NCBI GenBank assembly: GCA_022606425.2
Contig: JAHDVF020000992.1
Coordinates: 124,001-188,000, forward strand
Direction: 5' to 3'
Length of the DNA: 64,000 bases
Source of the DNA: Lepidostoma basale
Taxonomy: Eukaryota > Arthropoda > Insecta > Trichoptera > Lepidostomatidae
Within the stretch, counting starts at the first letter, position 1; each line of letters opens with the position of its first letter. The notes beneath the pieces are model-generated. The model was not told the origin of the DNA, did not search any database, and saw only the letters and a list, made by a program, of their open reading frames with translations. This document shows positions 53,000 to 64,000 of this stretch, piece by piece. Position numbers and translations under genes: made by a program.

Positions 53000-53110
53000 A
53001 ATTTGTAAGAAATTGTCGCTATAGCTTTTTCGCCAAACTATGTTGACTTCATCAGGTGTTATGAACAACTGGTGTATGGAAACGCAACTGCACAAAGTTT
53101 TTCAACTGTG
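53000..53110. repeat. Fold-back family 2 arm
   Basis: AATTGTCGCTATAGCTTTTT, CTATGTTGACTTCATCAGGT. Confidence 0.5.
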
Positions 53111-53635
53111 CCTTAACATTATGCTGCAATGGAATGCAATATCAATGTTATGATTCTTTCTAAATCTTAATCTTAATTTTTATTTATGCTTTTCTTATAA
53201 ATTCTTATAATGTAATTGCAAACGATCTGGAATTATATCGTGGGTATTCTGCGAAAAAGAACTGTCAAAATTATTACTTCTGAGATGATTGAAGTTCAAA
53301 GTTTGTAAGGATATAACAATTTTTTTTTATACTAAACATTACTAAGCCAATTTGAAAAAATTGTATATTGATCAATTAACTACATTTTATTTAATGGTTT
53401 AATAAATAATAACTGAACTATCAGCACACAAAATAATAGTGGATTGACATGACTTAGTGCATTTTCGCTGATACAAAATACCACAGTAAGGTATTTAAAT
53501 ATAAGTCACATTCTACCTACTATAGTCACTTTGTGGGAAATCTTTTTTGTTATTTAATTAAAAAAGTTATGCAATAATTTTATCTAATGAACAGTACCTA
53601 TTAGGTAAAATATTAGGTAAAATAATAATTAATTA
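53111..53635. other. Intergenic stretch
   Basis: AT-rich; nothing recognised. Confidence 0.3.
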
Positions 53636-53637
53636 GT

Positions 53638-54028
53638 ATTAATATGTGTGGTAGAATGATATACGACAGAATCTCAAATGCTAATATAAGAAAGGAATGT
53701 AGAGCGGAAGAAGGTATTATGAACAAAATAATGAAAGGATCGCTGCGTTGGTTCGGACATATGGAACGCATGGATGGAGAAAAAATGGTTATGAAAGTAT
53801 ACGTTAATGATGTAAAGTCGAGGCAGACCGAGAAAAAAAAGCATGACCAAATTAATCAAATTTGAAAGGTTGGTCATGTTAGAAGTCGGAGGAATTGACG
53901 TGCGTGTATGACTCGTTGTATGAATGTGGAGGAAGCTAGAGAGGTTTGCCAGGATAGAGTAGTGTGGCGGTCCATTCTCTCTGCCTACCCCTGCGGGGAA
54001 ACGGCGTGATGGTTTGTTTTTTTTGTTT
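53638..54028 (+). mobile_element. RTE-type 3' fragment (family B)
   Basis: MCGRMIYDRISNANIRKECR, SLRWFGHMERMDGEKMVMK, ends GGTTTGTTTTTTTTGTTTG. A short deletion shifts the frame in the RGRP region. Confidence 0.82.
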
Positions 54029-54029
54029 G

Positions 54030-55015
54030 TATAGTTAATTAGTAAAAAGAGAAAAGAAAGAAAATAATAATTGCCACGTTTGCCCCTGAGAGAAGCATGT
54101 AGACATCACTTACTGTACATCTCCAGGATATCATGTCGCCGACCAACAACCTCACATTTTTCAAGTCAGTACCGCTCCATAAGCTCCGCTGAATACATCC
54201 GAAATATTGTTATTAATAATTTATCATCAAATATCTATCCAGGGAATTTGCAATAAGTCCCTTGGTGCTTTTTCCCTGAACGGATTTATGTTATATTGAC
54301 TTATTACAGAAAATATCTCGACTTGTAGAGTAAATAGAACTTGGTGCGTTTTTGCAGATTGTAGAGTATTTTTTCAACAGTATAACCTCATCATTAAGTA
54401 AAAACAGCAAAATTTTGACTTAGTGCTTTTTCGCAGAATACCCATGATACATCTGTAATGATTGTGATTTTTTAAAAATAAATTAAATTAAATTAAATTT
54501 AAGGTTACTTTTTTTATGTAATTTTTAATCGAACATGTCGAAGTCCGCTTACGTTTTTATTAATACCTTTTGACGTTCGTATATTAATTGAAAAAACAAC
54601 ATCATGTTCTGGTATAAACGCATACAGATTACCGAAATAGCTTAGTGGAATCTTGCTTTTTGAAACAAATTAAGGGTCATTATTTTTAGTACCAAAACCC
54701 GATCACCGGTATAGTGAAGTACATATAAAAATAGTACTTAATGTTCATGTAGATAATTAATTGAAATTTATGTGGGTGTACAGAACTCATGTTGGTACAT
54801 CATAGGTATACGTATAAATTATACTTTTACATACGTAAGTGATTTGCCGCGCCTTTTTCAATTTAAATTATTATACATGCGCACAAATTTATGTCCATAC
54901 GCCACACAAGATCGGTTTATTCGTTTTCAAAAATGGAACATGGAATCTTTTTCCTTTTACATATATTCAAATTATTGCTTTCAATGTAAGGAATACATTT
55001 ATTTCTGTGTCACCA
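54030..55015. other. Intergenic stretch
   Basis: AT-rich with a short CACTTACTGT-type ORF around 54071 that looks random; nothing recognised. Confidence 0.3.
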
Positions 55016-55034
55016 TCACCATCAATGTTAATAT

Positions 55035-55125
55035 TAAGGTGCACTTAAAGTTGTCATCGCAAACAAAATCCGAAAAATCCAAGATGACAGTGCACGAGGG
55101 TATTCTTGTACCGACCCTTTTTTTA
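55035..55125 (+). mobile_element. RTE-type internal scrap (family A)
   Basis: GGTGCACTTAAAGTTGTCAT and GGTATTCTTGTACCGACCCT correspond to ALKVVIANK and GILVPT of the ORF. Confidence 0.5.
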
Positions 55126-55439
55126 AAATTGAATTGTCTCTATTAATTGATGCCCTGCGTTTTAATTTTCAGGGCGGTGTGGACATGTTTAATTTGCAAT
55201 TCTTTATGGTATATTCTACTATCTACTCAATGGCTTTATTATTAGTAGGTTAGCAGATATGGCCAAAATAAGTCTAAAAGAAGTTAGAAAGGTGAGAGGG
55301 GTGAGTTGAATTAGAAAGAATGAGAAATGAAAAAAAAGAGAAGTGCAGTTCCTATATATGAGATTCCATGGACTATCTAATAAGCATCCCGACATTTGCC
55401 TTAAAACTCAGACGAATTTTAATAATTTGACGACGACGC

Positions 55440-55652
55440 CACCCCGAAGGTCCCGGGTTCGATTCCCGGTGAGGGCCGTGTGATTGTCACACTGTCTTAG
55501 GTCTGGTATAGAATTCACGTGACAATAAAATGGCGATAGATAAGCTACCTATCACATGTCACGAAAATCACTATGAAAGCTATAATACCCATTACATCGA
55601 TTTGGCTTTGCTGTCATGATGTAAAGAGCGATTCAACAAAATAATAATAATA
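55440..55652 (+). mobile_element. tRNA-derived SINE copy
   Basis: GGGTTCGATTCCCGGTGAGG (perfect B box), GTGTGATTGTCACACTGTCT, GATGTAAAGAGCGATTCAAC and an (ATA)n tail. The A-box head is missing. Confidence 0.82.
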
Positions 55653-55654
55653 AT

Positions 55655-55890
55655 AGTAAGACACTAAGAAAACGCGTGAGGAACACAAGAATAGAAGAGA
55701 TACGTGAGACTGAGGATATAAGATGGAGTAGGCAGCGATGAAGGGACTTGTATGGTCATGTCCAAAGAATGGACACCACCAGACTCCCTTATATGCACTA
55801 CATAAGCCTCACGGAACTCGTTCTCGTGAAAGACCACCTAAAATATACAAGAACAGCTGGGAATCCACCTAACAAGAGAAACAACCATCT
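55655..55890 (+). mobile_element. Non-LTR fragment (family C)
   Basis: TLRKRVRNTRIEEIRETEDI, RWSRQR, MYGHVQRMDTTRLPYMHYIS. It follows the SINE tail directly and is cut by the hAT MITE. Confidence 0.7.
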
Positions 55891-55894
55891 AGGG

Positions 55895-56398
55895 CAGCGG
55901 TTCCCAAACTTTTTTATCCCGTTGACCCCTAGATGTTTTTTTTTATTTTGTGCTGACCCCCTACTTTCGTAATATTGGGTAATAATACTAATAAAAAATT
56001 GTGACACATTTTTATTATTATGGAAGTTACGTAATGAACAATAACGGATATTTTTCGTTGGCGACCTTTTTTTTTAGCTCACCAGCGACTTCAGGTCAGT
56101 AGGATTCGGCGGTGACCTTTCCTTTTCTTAGCTCATCAGCGACTTCCGGTCAGTATAATTTGGCGGCGACCAATTTTATTTACCTCATTCGAAAAATTGG
56201 ACATTAGATTTTCGCGAAGGAGCTAAAAAAAATATGGTCGCCGCCGAATTGAACTGACTGGAAGTCGCTAATGAACTAATCAGCAAAAATTATCCGTGGA
56301 CCCCCTGACGGGACCCCCAGATCAATTTTGATTTTTCGCGGACCCCCTGAAAGATTCCGATTCAAAGGGGTCCGTACGGACCACTTTGGGAACCACTG
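55895..56398. mobile_element. hAT-type MITE, copy 2
   Basis: 504 bp. Ends CAGCGGTTCCCAAAC and TTTGGGAACCACTG; target copies ATCTAGGG (55887-55894) and ATCTAGAG (56399-56406). Confidence 0.85.
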
Positions 56399-56409
56399 AT
56401 CTAGAGAAT

Positions 56410-56980
56410 AGAAGAAGAAGAAGAAAAAGAATTTACGAGGTATAACTGGCATTTTATGTACGTAAAGAAAATGACCAATTTCAATAATAATACGTTTATC
56501 TATAAACGACTACACACGTTTCACTTGCAATTTATATTTACAGACTGCCATGATATATAATACAAGCTGATGGAGAATTTAATAATATATATAATAATCC
56601 ATGGCACGTACATTATTACCAAATTGATGGAATCGGTAGGAGGCATTCCTTCATTAAATTAAGCGTTTCAATTCGTTTGGCGCGGAACACTCAATTTGTA
56701 TGCGATTTGCGAGCGGAACAAAATTCGCGTAATTCCAATTTCATTAGATTAATTTCCTCTAATCGAATTAATTCCCAGGATGTTGTGAGTGAACACTTTA
56801 TAGCAGTCTTTGAATCACCCGAACACATAGAGACTACTCCTCTTCTCATGACGTCGTCAGAGCACAAAGATTAATCAAGACTACTTCAAGTTGGTGTCAA
56901 ATGAACATCTACAGGTGATTTTCAAATGACAACAAAAATATGTTATTTTAAAGGTTAAAGTTTGTGCATCAAAAAATGTT
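56410..56980. other. Intergenic stretch
   Basis: A 65-codon open frame at 56677 (ARNTQFVCDLRAEQNS) has no recognised relative and no splice support. Confidence 0.25.
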
Positions 56981-56992
56981 AGTTCAAATTAA

Positions 56993-57092
56993 TCGCGAGA
57001 GTTTTGTCAGGACAGAACATTACGGCGATCCATACTTTCTGCCTACGCCTCCAGAGAAATGGCGTGATAGTTGGTCACTCAGTTAGTTAACT
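56993..57092 (+). mobile_element. RTE-type 3' stub
   Basis: CGAGAGTTTTGTCAGGACAG, ends GTCACTCAGTTAGTTAA. Confidence 0.6.
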
Positions 57093-57560
57093 ACAAAATA
57101 TGGTTATTTAGCATTTTAAAAGATTATTTTTATTTACCGGACTCTATTTAACATTATTCTGGTCACAAAGTAAGAAATACTGAAAATTTATTATCGGGCA
57201 TTTTCCGAAGTCTCCATAACATTAGTTGCGTTATCACGGAACACAAATATGCCCAAACATACTCTAGTGGTCGAAAACCGTTGGTTCGCGGACTACCTTG
57301 TGGTCCGTGACGTAATTTTAGTGTACATTCAATAAAATTATTAGTTAAAAACGTTGCTGTTTATTTTGTATTATAATACATAAAATAAAATGAGAACATT
57401 ACGTTGTGAATTGATTTGTGTTTATGTTACCGTTAAACATGTAACTAAAGTATTGATATTATATTATACCTTCATTAATAAATTCATATGTATATAATGA
57501 AAATATAAATATATTTTTTATACTTAGTTTATACTTATACTTAGTTTTTTTCCTCTTGGT
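57093..57560. other. Intergenic stretch
   Basis: No feature recognised. A GACCGG-type fold-back scrap follows at 57565-57625. Confidence 0.3.
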
Positions 57561-57828
57561 CTTCTAGTTTCGACCGGTTTCGACATCTCGCTGCAATCTA
57601 TGGTCAGAGATTCCCCAGAAGATGGCAGGGAACAACGACAACAACGAAGCAGAAGCAGGTACGAAAATAAAATTATTTTTTTATTATAAATACATATTAA
57701 TAATAATGTTTTATTCATAATATAAGATTTTTGGGGGTGATGTGGTGAGAGGGTTGAAAGACGTAGGAAGTTTCAACGTTTATTCTTAATCACAAGTAAT
57801 AATACATTAATAGTATTATGTACTCGTC

Positions 57829-58190
57829 ATGGAGCGTGGAAAAAGAACCATGGAAAGAGCCATGTTAGGAATAAGCCTAAGAGACAGAGTCAGAAACGAT
57901 ACGGTGAGAGAAAAAACAAGGGTCACCGACATCATCCACCGGGTGGCAACTCTAAAATGGCAATGGGCAGGTCACGTAGCCAGAAGCTCAGATGAAAAAT
58001 GGACAAGAAGACTGCTGACTTGGAGACCGTGGACGGCGAAGAGAAGTGCAGGGCGACCGCAACTACAGTGGAAGGATGATCTAAACAGACACGTCGGAAT
58101 AACCTGGATGCAGTCTGCACAGGACAGAATGACATGGAAGCAAATGGAGGAGGCCTTTGTCCAGGAGTGGACGGAAATAGGCTAAGGAAG
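57829..58190 (+). mobile_element. Non-LTR 3' end (family D), open
   Basis: RAMLGISLRDRVRNDTVREK, TLKWQWAGHVARSSDEKW, SAGRPQLQWKDDLNRHVGIT, MQSAQDRMTWKQMEEAFVQE. 118 codons to TAA. Confidence 0.85.
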
Positions 58191-58544
58191 AATGGAGCGT
58201 GGATGGACGGCGAAGTAACTTTACAGGGTGTCGATAACAGCGAGGCGGAGTCCGGGCGGTGAGCAGCTGAGAATGATGATGATTTGTTAACCTCACAGAT
58301 TCGTTTTTTTTATTTATTATTATTTACATATTTTCTTCTATCAAGAAATTAACAAAAAAAAGAATACTAATAAAATAAAATCAACACTTTGTTTATTAAA
58401 AACCACGGAATTAACGCCAAATGGTTTCGCTAATACCCATTATTATTCATGACAATATTTAAACTTTGTTAAATTGCCTGATGAAGTTCGTGTACAATTA
58501 CAATCTCGTGGTTAGTATAAAAAGTCTTCTTTTACTTCTTCCTA

Positions 58545-58990
58545 TTAGCCTTGTGACATGATTCTCAAAATTGGTATTCTGCGAAGTCGATTCCCAGCTA
58601 TCCATCCATCTTTAAGTGGTCTGCCCGGGGGTCTTCTACCTTGGGGATGGCCTTGCAACACAATGAGCGGCTGTCTAAATGGATCCATTCTTCTCACCCA
58701 TACGTTCCAATGGTCTTCTCCTTTGCCTCTCTCACCTAACGACATTTTCTTACTAACTTCCTGTGCCCAATCAAATCTTAAAGATTTTTGCCTCCCTAAT
58801 GATTTTTTTCCAAGCTCCTAGATCCTGCGCCTTTTGCTCCCAGCAGTCTAATTCGCCCAACCTAGCTAGATCAGTCAGAACATCATCCATTAGGCAGTGT
58901 CTAGGCCTTCTTACTCCGGTCAGTCTTACCTTACAGGGTTGATTGCTCTGGTCTTCAACAATATCTTCAATTCCTTATTCTGTCATGTAG
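58545..58990 (-). mobile_element. Non-LTR fragment, unclassified
   Basis: Minus strand: DHWNVWVRRMDPFRQPLIVL, PQGRRPPGRPLKD; upstream piece only weakly open. Confidence 0.5.
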
Positions 58991-59538
58991 TGTCTTGCCA
59001 GATGCTAGTGTCTTCATTGCTAACACTCTAAGCGCGTGATGATTCATCAGATACGTGTGTTTATTTTATTTTATATATTTATTAACTAATACTTAAAAAC
59101 CATGAAGTAAGTGCTTCATATGAAAACTGTATAAGATTATATATGTAAACTTAATGAATGTAAACAATTCGTGCTTTTAAAAATCATTTAGGTGGTCTGT
59201 GATATCAAATATTGCAAATTTATTTGTCTACAATATCTAAATGGTTGCCTACCGCTGATTTAGAGTAATGAAACTCAATTTCAGTACGACTTTCAAACTT
59301 ATATTACAGTTAACTCTTACAACCCGCGAGGTGCCATAAAATGTTGTAACCGCAATCTGCACAACGGTCGCCCCATTTTTTTACGATTGCAATATGCATT
59401 TTTTGCCCGGTAAAAATCCACATATCGTGTATTTATAACCAATTTTGACTGTATTTTATGTTACATGCAATGCTAAATTAAACAAATACATACCTTTCCT
59501 TTTGCAAGAAGTCTTCCCGTATTCAACTTATTAATTAA
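58991..59538. other. Intergenic stretch
   Basis: AT-rich; nothing recognised. Confidence 0.3.
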
Positions 59539-59539
59539 T

Positions 59540-59740
59540 GTAATTATTTATAATTAATACGAATGAAAACGTCAGTTTTCTAGAAGTTTTATAATGTTTT
59601 ATGGGAATGACATGTTTTGCACTTCTAAGGCATTTAATGCCTTAGAAGGGCGAAATATGTCATTCCCATAAAATATAATAAACCTTCTCGAAAGCTGACG
59701 TTTTCATTCGTATTAATTATTTACATCATTGAAAAATAAA
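59540..59740. repeat. Fold-back family 1, near-perfect palindrome
   Basis: Arms of about 90 bases (ATACGAATGAAAACGTCAGT ... GGGAATGACATG and complement) meet at CATTTAATGCC near 59634. Very short centre. Confidence 0.82.
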
Positions 59741-60049
59741 ATCCTAGCTGAAATACCTTCAAAAATGGTTTCGTTTCAACATAGCACCCCTGTTTAGAGC
59801 TGCTACATCAATCTAATCTCCGATAGCAGAGGAATAAAAAGTAGAAGAATGCATACAATTTTAAAAAATGCGTAAGATTTCACTCCGTTCAATTTATTCA
59901 GGATCAATGAAAATTTATTTATATGATAAAAATAAATACACCGAACAAGGATGTCGGCAGTCCAAAACACGTTTTATAAAATTAAAAAAAAAAAACAAGT
60001 TTTGTATCAATGCGTTTTTTTCAATATTATTCAAATATCAATTTACAAC

Positions 60050-60450
60050 AACAACAACAACAAACCATCACGCCGTTTGCCGCGGAGAGAATAAACCGCC
60101 ATACTACTCTATCCTGACATACCTCTCTAGCTTCCTCCACATTCATACATCGAGTCATACACGCACGTCGATTTTTCCGACTTTGATATGACCAACCTTT
60201 AAAATTTGATTAATTTGGTCATGCCATGTTTTTCTCGGTCTACCTCGACTCCGTATTCCATTTATATCGTTAACGTATACTTTTTAAACCATTCTTTCTT
60301 CACTCATGCGCTCTATATGTCAGAACCAACGCAGCGATCCTTTCATAATTTTGTTCATAATACCTTCTTTCGCTCTACATTTCTTTCTAATATCAGCATT
60401 TGAGATTAAATCGTACATCGTTCTACCACACATACGTCTTAGGGACCTCA
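60050..60450 (-). mobile_element. RTE-type 3' fragment (family B)
   Basis: (AAC)n tail then CCATCACGCCGTTTGCCGCG. The minus strand reads back to MRSLRRMCGRTMYDLISNAD. Confidence 0.82.
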
Positions 60451-60669
60451 TCAATTTAATTATATCAATTTACAATACAAAGTAAAGGCCAATATAAAAT
60501 AAACTTATAATATTTAGTAAAAAAAAATTAATTTTGGAAGTCTTTCTTACATCTGATACTGTAACAGTTTTATTGAGGATATAAAAGTTCGATTTTCGAA
60601 CGCTCTGACTATCACCACGAATTCGACTAATAAAACTTCGCTTTATTGCCTTACCCGTTTAACCCTTAA

Positions 60670-61449
60670 CGTACCGTGTTCAAAACAAAACGCTCGCTCC
60701 CATGTGGTCAATTCAGTTTACCGCTAACTTTATCTAAATATCAAGCATATGACTCGATGAATCAAAATTTAATTTATGTCATCTTGTAGGGAATTTCATT
60801 AGGAATAGATCGATATCTATAACATACATGGATTATTTGAAAAACATATCATTATTAATTTTTTTCTGGAACCATGCGATTTCTGATATGGAATGCGTCA
60901 CAGCATACGAGCAACTGGACACCCAAGTATAAACTTGTCCCCGCGTCGCAGCCGGCGGGCGAGACTTCACGAGATTTTACGTATGATAAAGGCACGTAGG
61001 CAAAATATATACTACGTTCAAGACAACGAGTACGTATTAATATTTGTCCCTTTTGGTAAAGTGTTAATATTTTCACAGTTCTGATATTATTAAGTTGCGT
61101 GCTGCGTTTCCGTCCACAGTCGGTATTATTACGTACCTATGAGAAAAGGTCAAAATTATAATTTATAATACGTTCAAAACAGCGAGTAAGTATTTGTCAC
61201 TTTTGATAAAGTTGTAAATATTAGCAAAACAAATTCTACCTTAACACGAATGAAGGTGAGGGCAGTCTTAAAAAATAATTTTTTTTGGAATGAAGGAAGT
61301 AAATTTTTGCTTTTTTTTTATTACGAAATATTGAGAACACCTTAATGGAGGATTACAATTTTTTTTATAATATTAGGGTCCATAGGTTTTAAGAAAATCA
61401 ACTTTAAATTGGCAGTGGAAACTCAATTGACCACATGGCAACGCGACGG
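60670..61449. mobile_element. piggyBac-like MITE, second family
   Basis: 780 bp between TTAA (60666-60669, 61450-61453). Subterminal CCATGTGGTCAATTCAGTT and AACTCAATTGACCACATGG are inverted. A short interior ORF is not recognised. Confidence 0.6.
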
Positions 61450-61639
61450 TTAATAAGATCAAAAATCGCACAAAAAGCCCCTGAAAGTACCTACTCTCCA
61501 ATTGGGTCAACTACCCACACCCGAATGTATTGCGGAAATTTTCACATTAAAAATATCTTGTCAATAAATTGTTTATTTGTAGATAATATAAATAATATGT
61601 TAATGTTAAGTAAGCCCGTTTTTATAAGTAAATTATTAA

Positions 61640-61850
61640 CTAATTAACTAACTAACCATCACGCCGTCTCTACGAAACGGTAGGCAGAAAGAATGGACTG
61701 CCACACTTTAACCGATTCGGCACTCCATCCTTTTCTTTTCGTCCCCGCGAGAGACGCAGTGTGATGGGTTGCGAACCTCATCGTCACCAATAGGCATCTC
61801 CCGCGCACACTTCGACCGTCCAAAGTCCACAAAATAAATCTAAAACAAAT
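61640..61850 (-). mobile_element. Short element sharing the RTE 3' tail, copy 4
   Basis: Most complete copy: tail AACTAACTAACCATCACGCC on the plus strand, then CACACTTTAACCGATTCGGC, GTTGCGAACCTCATCGTCAC, GGCATCTCCCGCGCACACTT, ending at AATAAATCTAAAACAAATT. Confidence 0.75.
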
Positions 61851-61974
61851 TATATAAAATAAAATGTTTTGGTGAATTTGATTGTTCCCGCATTTTGTAA
61901 TAGTTTTTTTCGTTTATATAAAGAATTTTGACAGGTGTAAAAAGAAAATATGGAGTATATTATACCTTTTTTAA

Positions 61975-62450
61975 TGTGGTAGTATCGAGGAAAACGTAGC
62001 AATATTAAATGTCGGTCATGTCAGGAGTCGGAGAAACCGACGTTCGTTCATGATACGATATATGAATGTTGAGGAATCGACAGAAGTGTGTCAGAAGAAC
62101 AGTATGGGGAGACGGCGTTATGAAAAGTTATATTGTTTTAAAACTAGAAATGAATTAATAACTAACTAACTAACCATCACGCCGTTTTCCCGGAGGGGTA
62201 GGCAGAGAGGATGGATTGCCACATTTTTCTATTCTGACATAACTCTCGCTCCTCTTATACATTCACACATCGTGAAATGCACGCTCGTCGATTGTTCCTA
62301 CTTCGAACATGGCCGCCTTTCAGTTATTTATTAATTTGGTCATGCCATGTCTTCCTTGGCCTTCCTCGGCTTCTTTATCCATTCACACTACTTGCATATA
62401 TATTTTTAACCATTCTTCCCTCATCCATTTGTTCCATATGTTCAAACCTA
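61975..62450. mobile_element. Two opposed RTE-type fragments (family A)
   Basis: 61975-62120 is on the plus strand (ATGTCGGTCATGTCAGGAGT). 62155-62450 is on the minus strand, starting AACTAACTAACTAACCATCA. Both are degenerate. Confidence 0.7.
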
Positions 62451-62479
62451 TAAATATCTATTAGTCATTAAAACGTCAC

Positions 62480-62830
62480 ATTTTATGGGGGTAACATGTT
62501 TCGCCATTCTAAGGCATTATCAAATGTCATAAGACCAACATTCATTTCACAAAAAGTCATTATCACGGCATCATCACAAAAAGTCATTCTAAAGTATTAT
62601 CAATTGTCTTATGACAAATGTCATAAGACATTTAATAATGCTTTAGAAATGCGAAATATGACATTCCCACTTAACGTAATAAAACTTCTAAGAAACGATC
62701 GTTTTCTATCGAATAATTATTTTATTTTATTTATTTGTTTTATAAAAAAACTTCTAGAAAATTCGTATTAATTATTTGATATGGAGTTTAACATAATTAT
62801 TCAAGAAAAAATAATTAAATATAAGTATTT
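62480..62830. repeat. Fold-back family 1, rearranged
   Basis: GGGGGTAACATGTTTCGCCA, three repeats of AAAGTCATTMT-type centre, then the return arm and CAAGAAAAAATAA. Confidence 0.65.
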
Positions 62831-63298
62831 CAAGGACTAAAATGCATTTTTAATAATTGGTTAGTTATTTAAAGAAGATTGTAGTTTAAATATACATATA
62901 TTTCAGGTAGTGTATGTATGACCTAGGTACAGGTACAGGTATTTCACATATACTCGTACAAAGATGGATTAATAAGTTAATTAAGCGTGTGCATTGGTAT
63001 TAGAAAACGCCGAAGATCAAACAGCGTGTTATTATCTGCACAGGGAGGTGTAATTATACACCGTGTGTCCGATTATCACTTTTTATCTTAAAATCGGCTG
63101 CGGCCAAAAATCAAAGCATATCTTTATTCTGACGCGAACAGAAAAACTTAATAATTTTGTATGTCATTAAACACTTTTTTTTCTCCGGTGAGTGTAATGA
63201 TTTTTTTCACCAGTGTCGGGCGATAACATTTTTGTGATTCATAAAAATCATTCAGAATAAAACGATTTGCGTTTCTCGTTTATAAAATAATATAATTT
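62831..63298. other. Intergenic stretch
   Basis: Nothing recognised. Confidence 0.3.
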
Positions 63299-63312
63299 AT
63301 TTATTGTTTCTT

Positions 63313-63561
63313 GACGTGCGTGTATGATTCGCTATATAAATGTGGAGGAATCTAGAGAGGTGCGCCAGGATAGAGTAGTGTGACGGTCCATTCTCTCTGC
63401 CTACCTCTACGGGGAAACGGCGTGATGGGTTGTTGTTGGTGTTGTTGTTGTTGTTGTTGTTATTGTTGGGTTGTTGTTGCTGTTGTAGTAGTAGTTGTTG
63501 TTGTTGATGTTGCTGTTGCTGTTGCCGTTGCTGTTGCCGTTGCTGTTGCCGTTGCTGTTGC

Positions 63562-63654
<93 letters not shown>

Positions 63655-63690
63655 GTTTGTTGTTGTTGTTATATGTGTTGTTGTTGTTGT
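63313..63690 (+). mobile_element. RTE-type 3' stub (family B) with expanded (TTG)n tail
   Basis: CGTGCGTGTATGATTCGCTA to CGGGGAAACGGCGTGATGG, then the microsatellite. TTGTTTCTT occurs at 63304-63312 and again at 63687-63695 as a probable target duplication. It sits within fold-back family 1. Confidence 0.82.
63426..63690 (+). repeat. (TTG)n microsatellite
   Basis: About 265 bp of TTG repeats with TTGCCG variants in the first half and a pure run after 63555. The long Val and Leu ORFs across it are artefacts. Confidence 0.95.
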
Positions 63691-63719
63691 TTCTTTAACG
63701 TATGATGGATGAACGTATG

Positions 63720-63792
63720 AACATATACAATGACGTAAAACTCCATATTAAATAATTAATTCGAATGTAAACATCTGTTTTCTAGAAGTTTG
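63720..63792. repeat. Fold-back family 1 arm
   Basis: ACAATGACGTAAAACTCCAT to GTTTTCTAGAAGTTTGAT; completes the element interrupted by the RTE stub. Confidence 0.6.
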
Positions 63793-64000
63793 ATGAACAC
63801 GAAATTTAAAAAAAAAACGTGTGTACTTATGCACGCACCTAAGAAGTTGTATAGTACTTCTTTGGCAGAACAAACCATATACTCGTATAAATTTAAAAAA
63901 ATTATTCCCGCATACTAATACTATTGTTATGGTATTCTCTCGACCTCTGGTTGGATGTATCGTGTCTGTGCAGGGCGTTTTACTATAACAGTTGGAAAAA
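63793..64000. other. Window end
   Basis: Nothing recognised. TGTCTGTGCAG|GG at 63974 could be an acceptor of an exon running off the window, but cannot be judged. Confidence 0.15.

Noticed and set aside
55172..55210. CAG-bounded GGVDMFN segment as a piggyBac motif or exon
   Set aside because: Only seven residues match, and the phase from the 52.3 kb candidate gives an immediate stop; too short to claim.
63380..63712. Long poly-Val and poly-Leu ORFs
   Set aside because: They are two frames of the (TTG)n microsatellite and have no coding support.

Overview
This is an AT-rich, intron-rich animal genome window, almost certainly from an insect and probably a moth or butterfly. The exons have canonical GT-AG borders, one gene is a pickpocket-type DEG/ENaC channel (an arthropod expansion), and the commonest retrotransposon fragments match, from memory, RTE-like reverse transcriptase tails common in Lepidoptera. 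There are no prokaryotic features. The order is an inference from repeat types only.

Two protein-coding genes are well supported and converge tail to tail. (1) On the plus strand, 3818-16097, are seven exons of an RPS6KC1/RPS6KL1-like protein: the end of an MIT domain, then a kinase domain split by a long acidic insert. All phases agree across the junctions. The 5' exons lie outside or were not found. The catalytic loop reads CRNLNPNN and the DFG position reads LSY, so it looks like a pseudokinase that has also lost the catalytic Asp. (2) On the minus strand, 33790-20655, are eleven exons giving a complete 486-residue pickpocket channel subunit with TM1, a cysteine-rich ectodomain and a TM2 with a GxS filter. 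Its first coding intron is almost wholly a minisatellite whose last unit is the start of exon 2.

From 33.8 kb to the end I see no confidently identified host gene, only four small phase-compatible candidate exons (47189-52345) of unknown identity and one weaker candidate at 39.45 kb.

The rest, including most intron sequence, is transposon debris. It includes: several non-LTR families known mainly from 5'-truncated 3' ends, with two RTE-type families ending in (GTTA)n or (TTTG/TTG)n and one long copy at 41.9-43.7 kb; a short element that shares the RTE 3' tail; a tRNA-derived SINE; a nearly whole IS630/Tc1/mariner element with DD82E-like (Sailor-like) spacing at 37.2-39.2 kb, nested in a non-LTR copy; mariner and piggyBac remnants; non-autonomous TIR elements whose target-site duplications fit hAT, piggyBac, Mutator-like, Tc1/mariner and PIF-like groups; and several palindromic fold-back families. 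Nesting order can be read at many sites from target-site duplications. All splice sites and homologies were judged by eye; no search was run.
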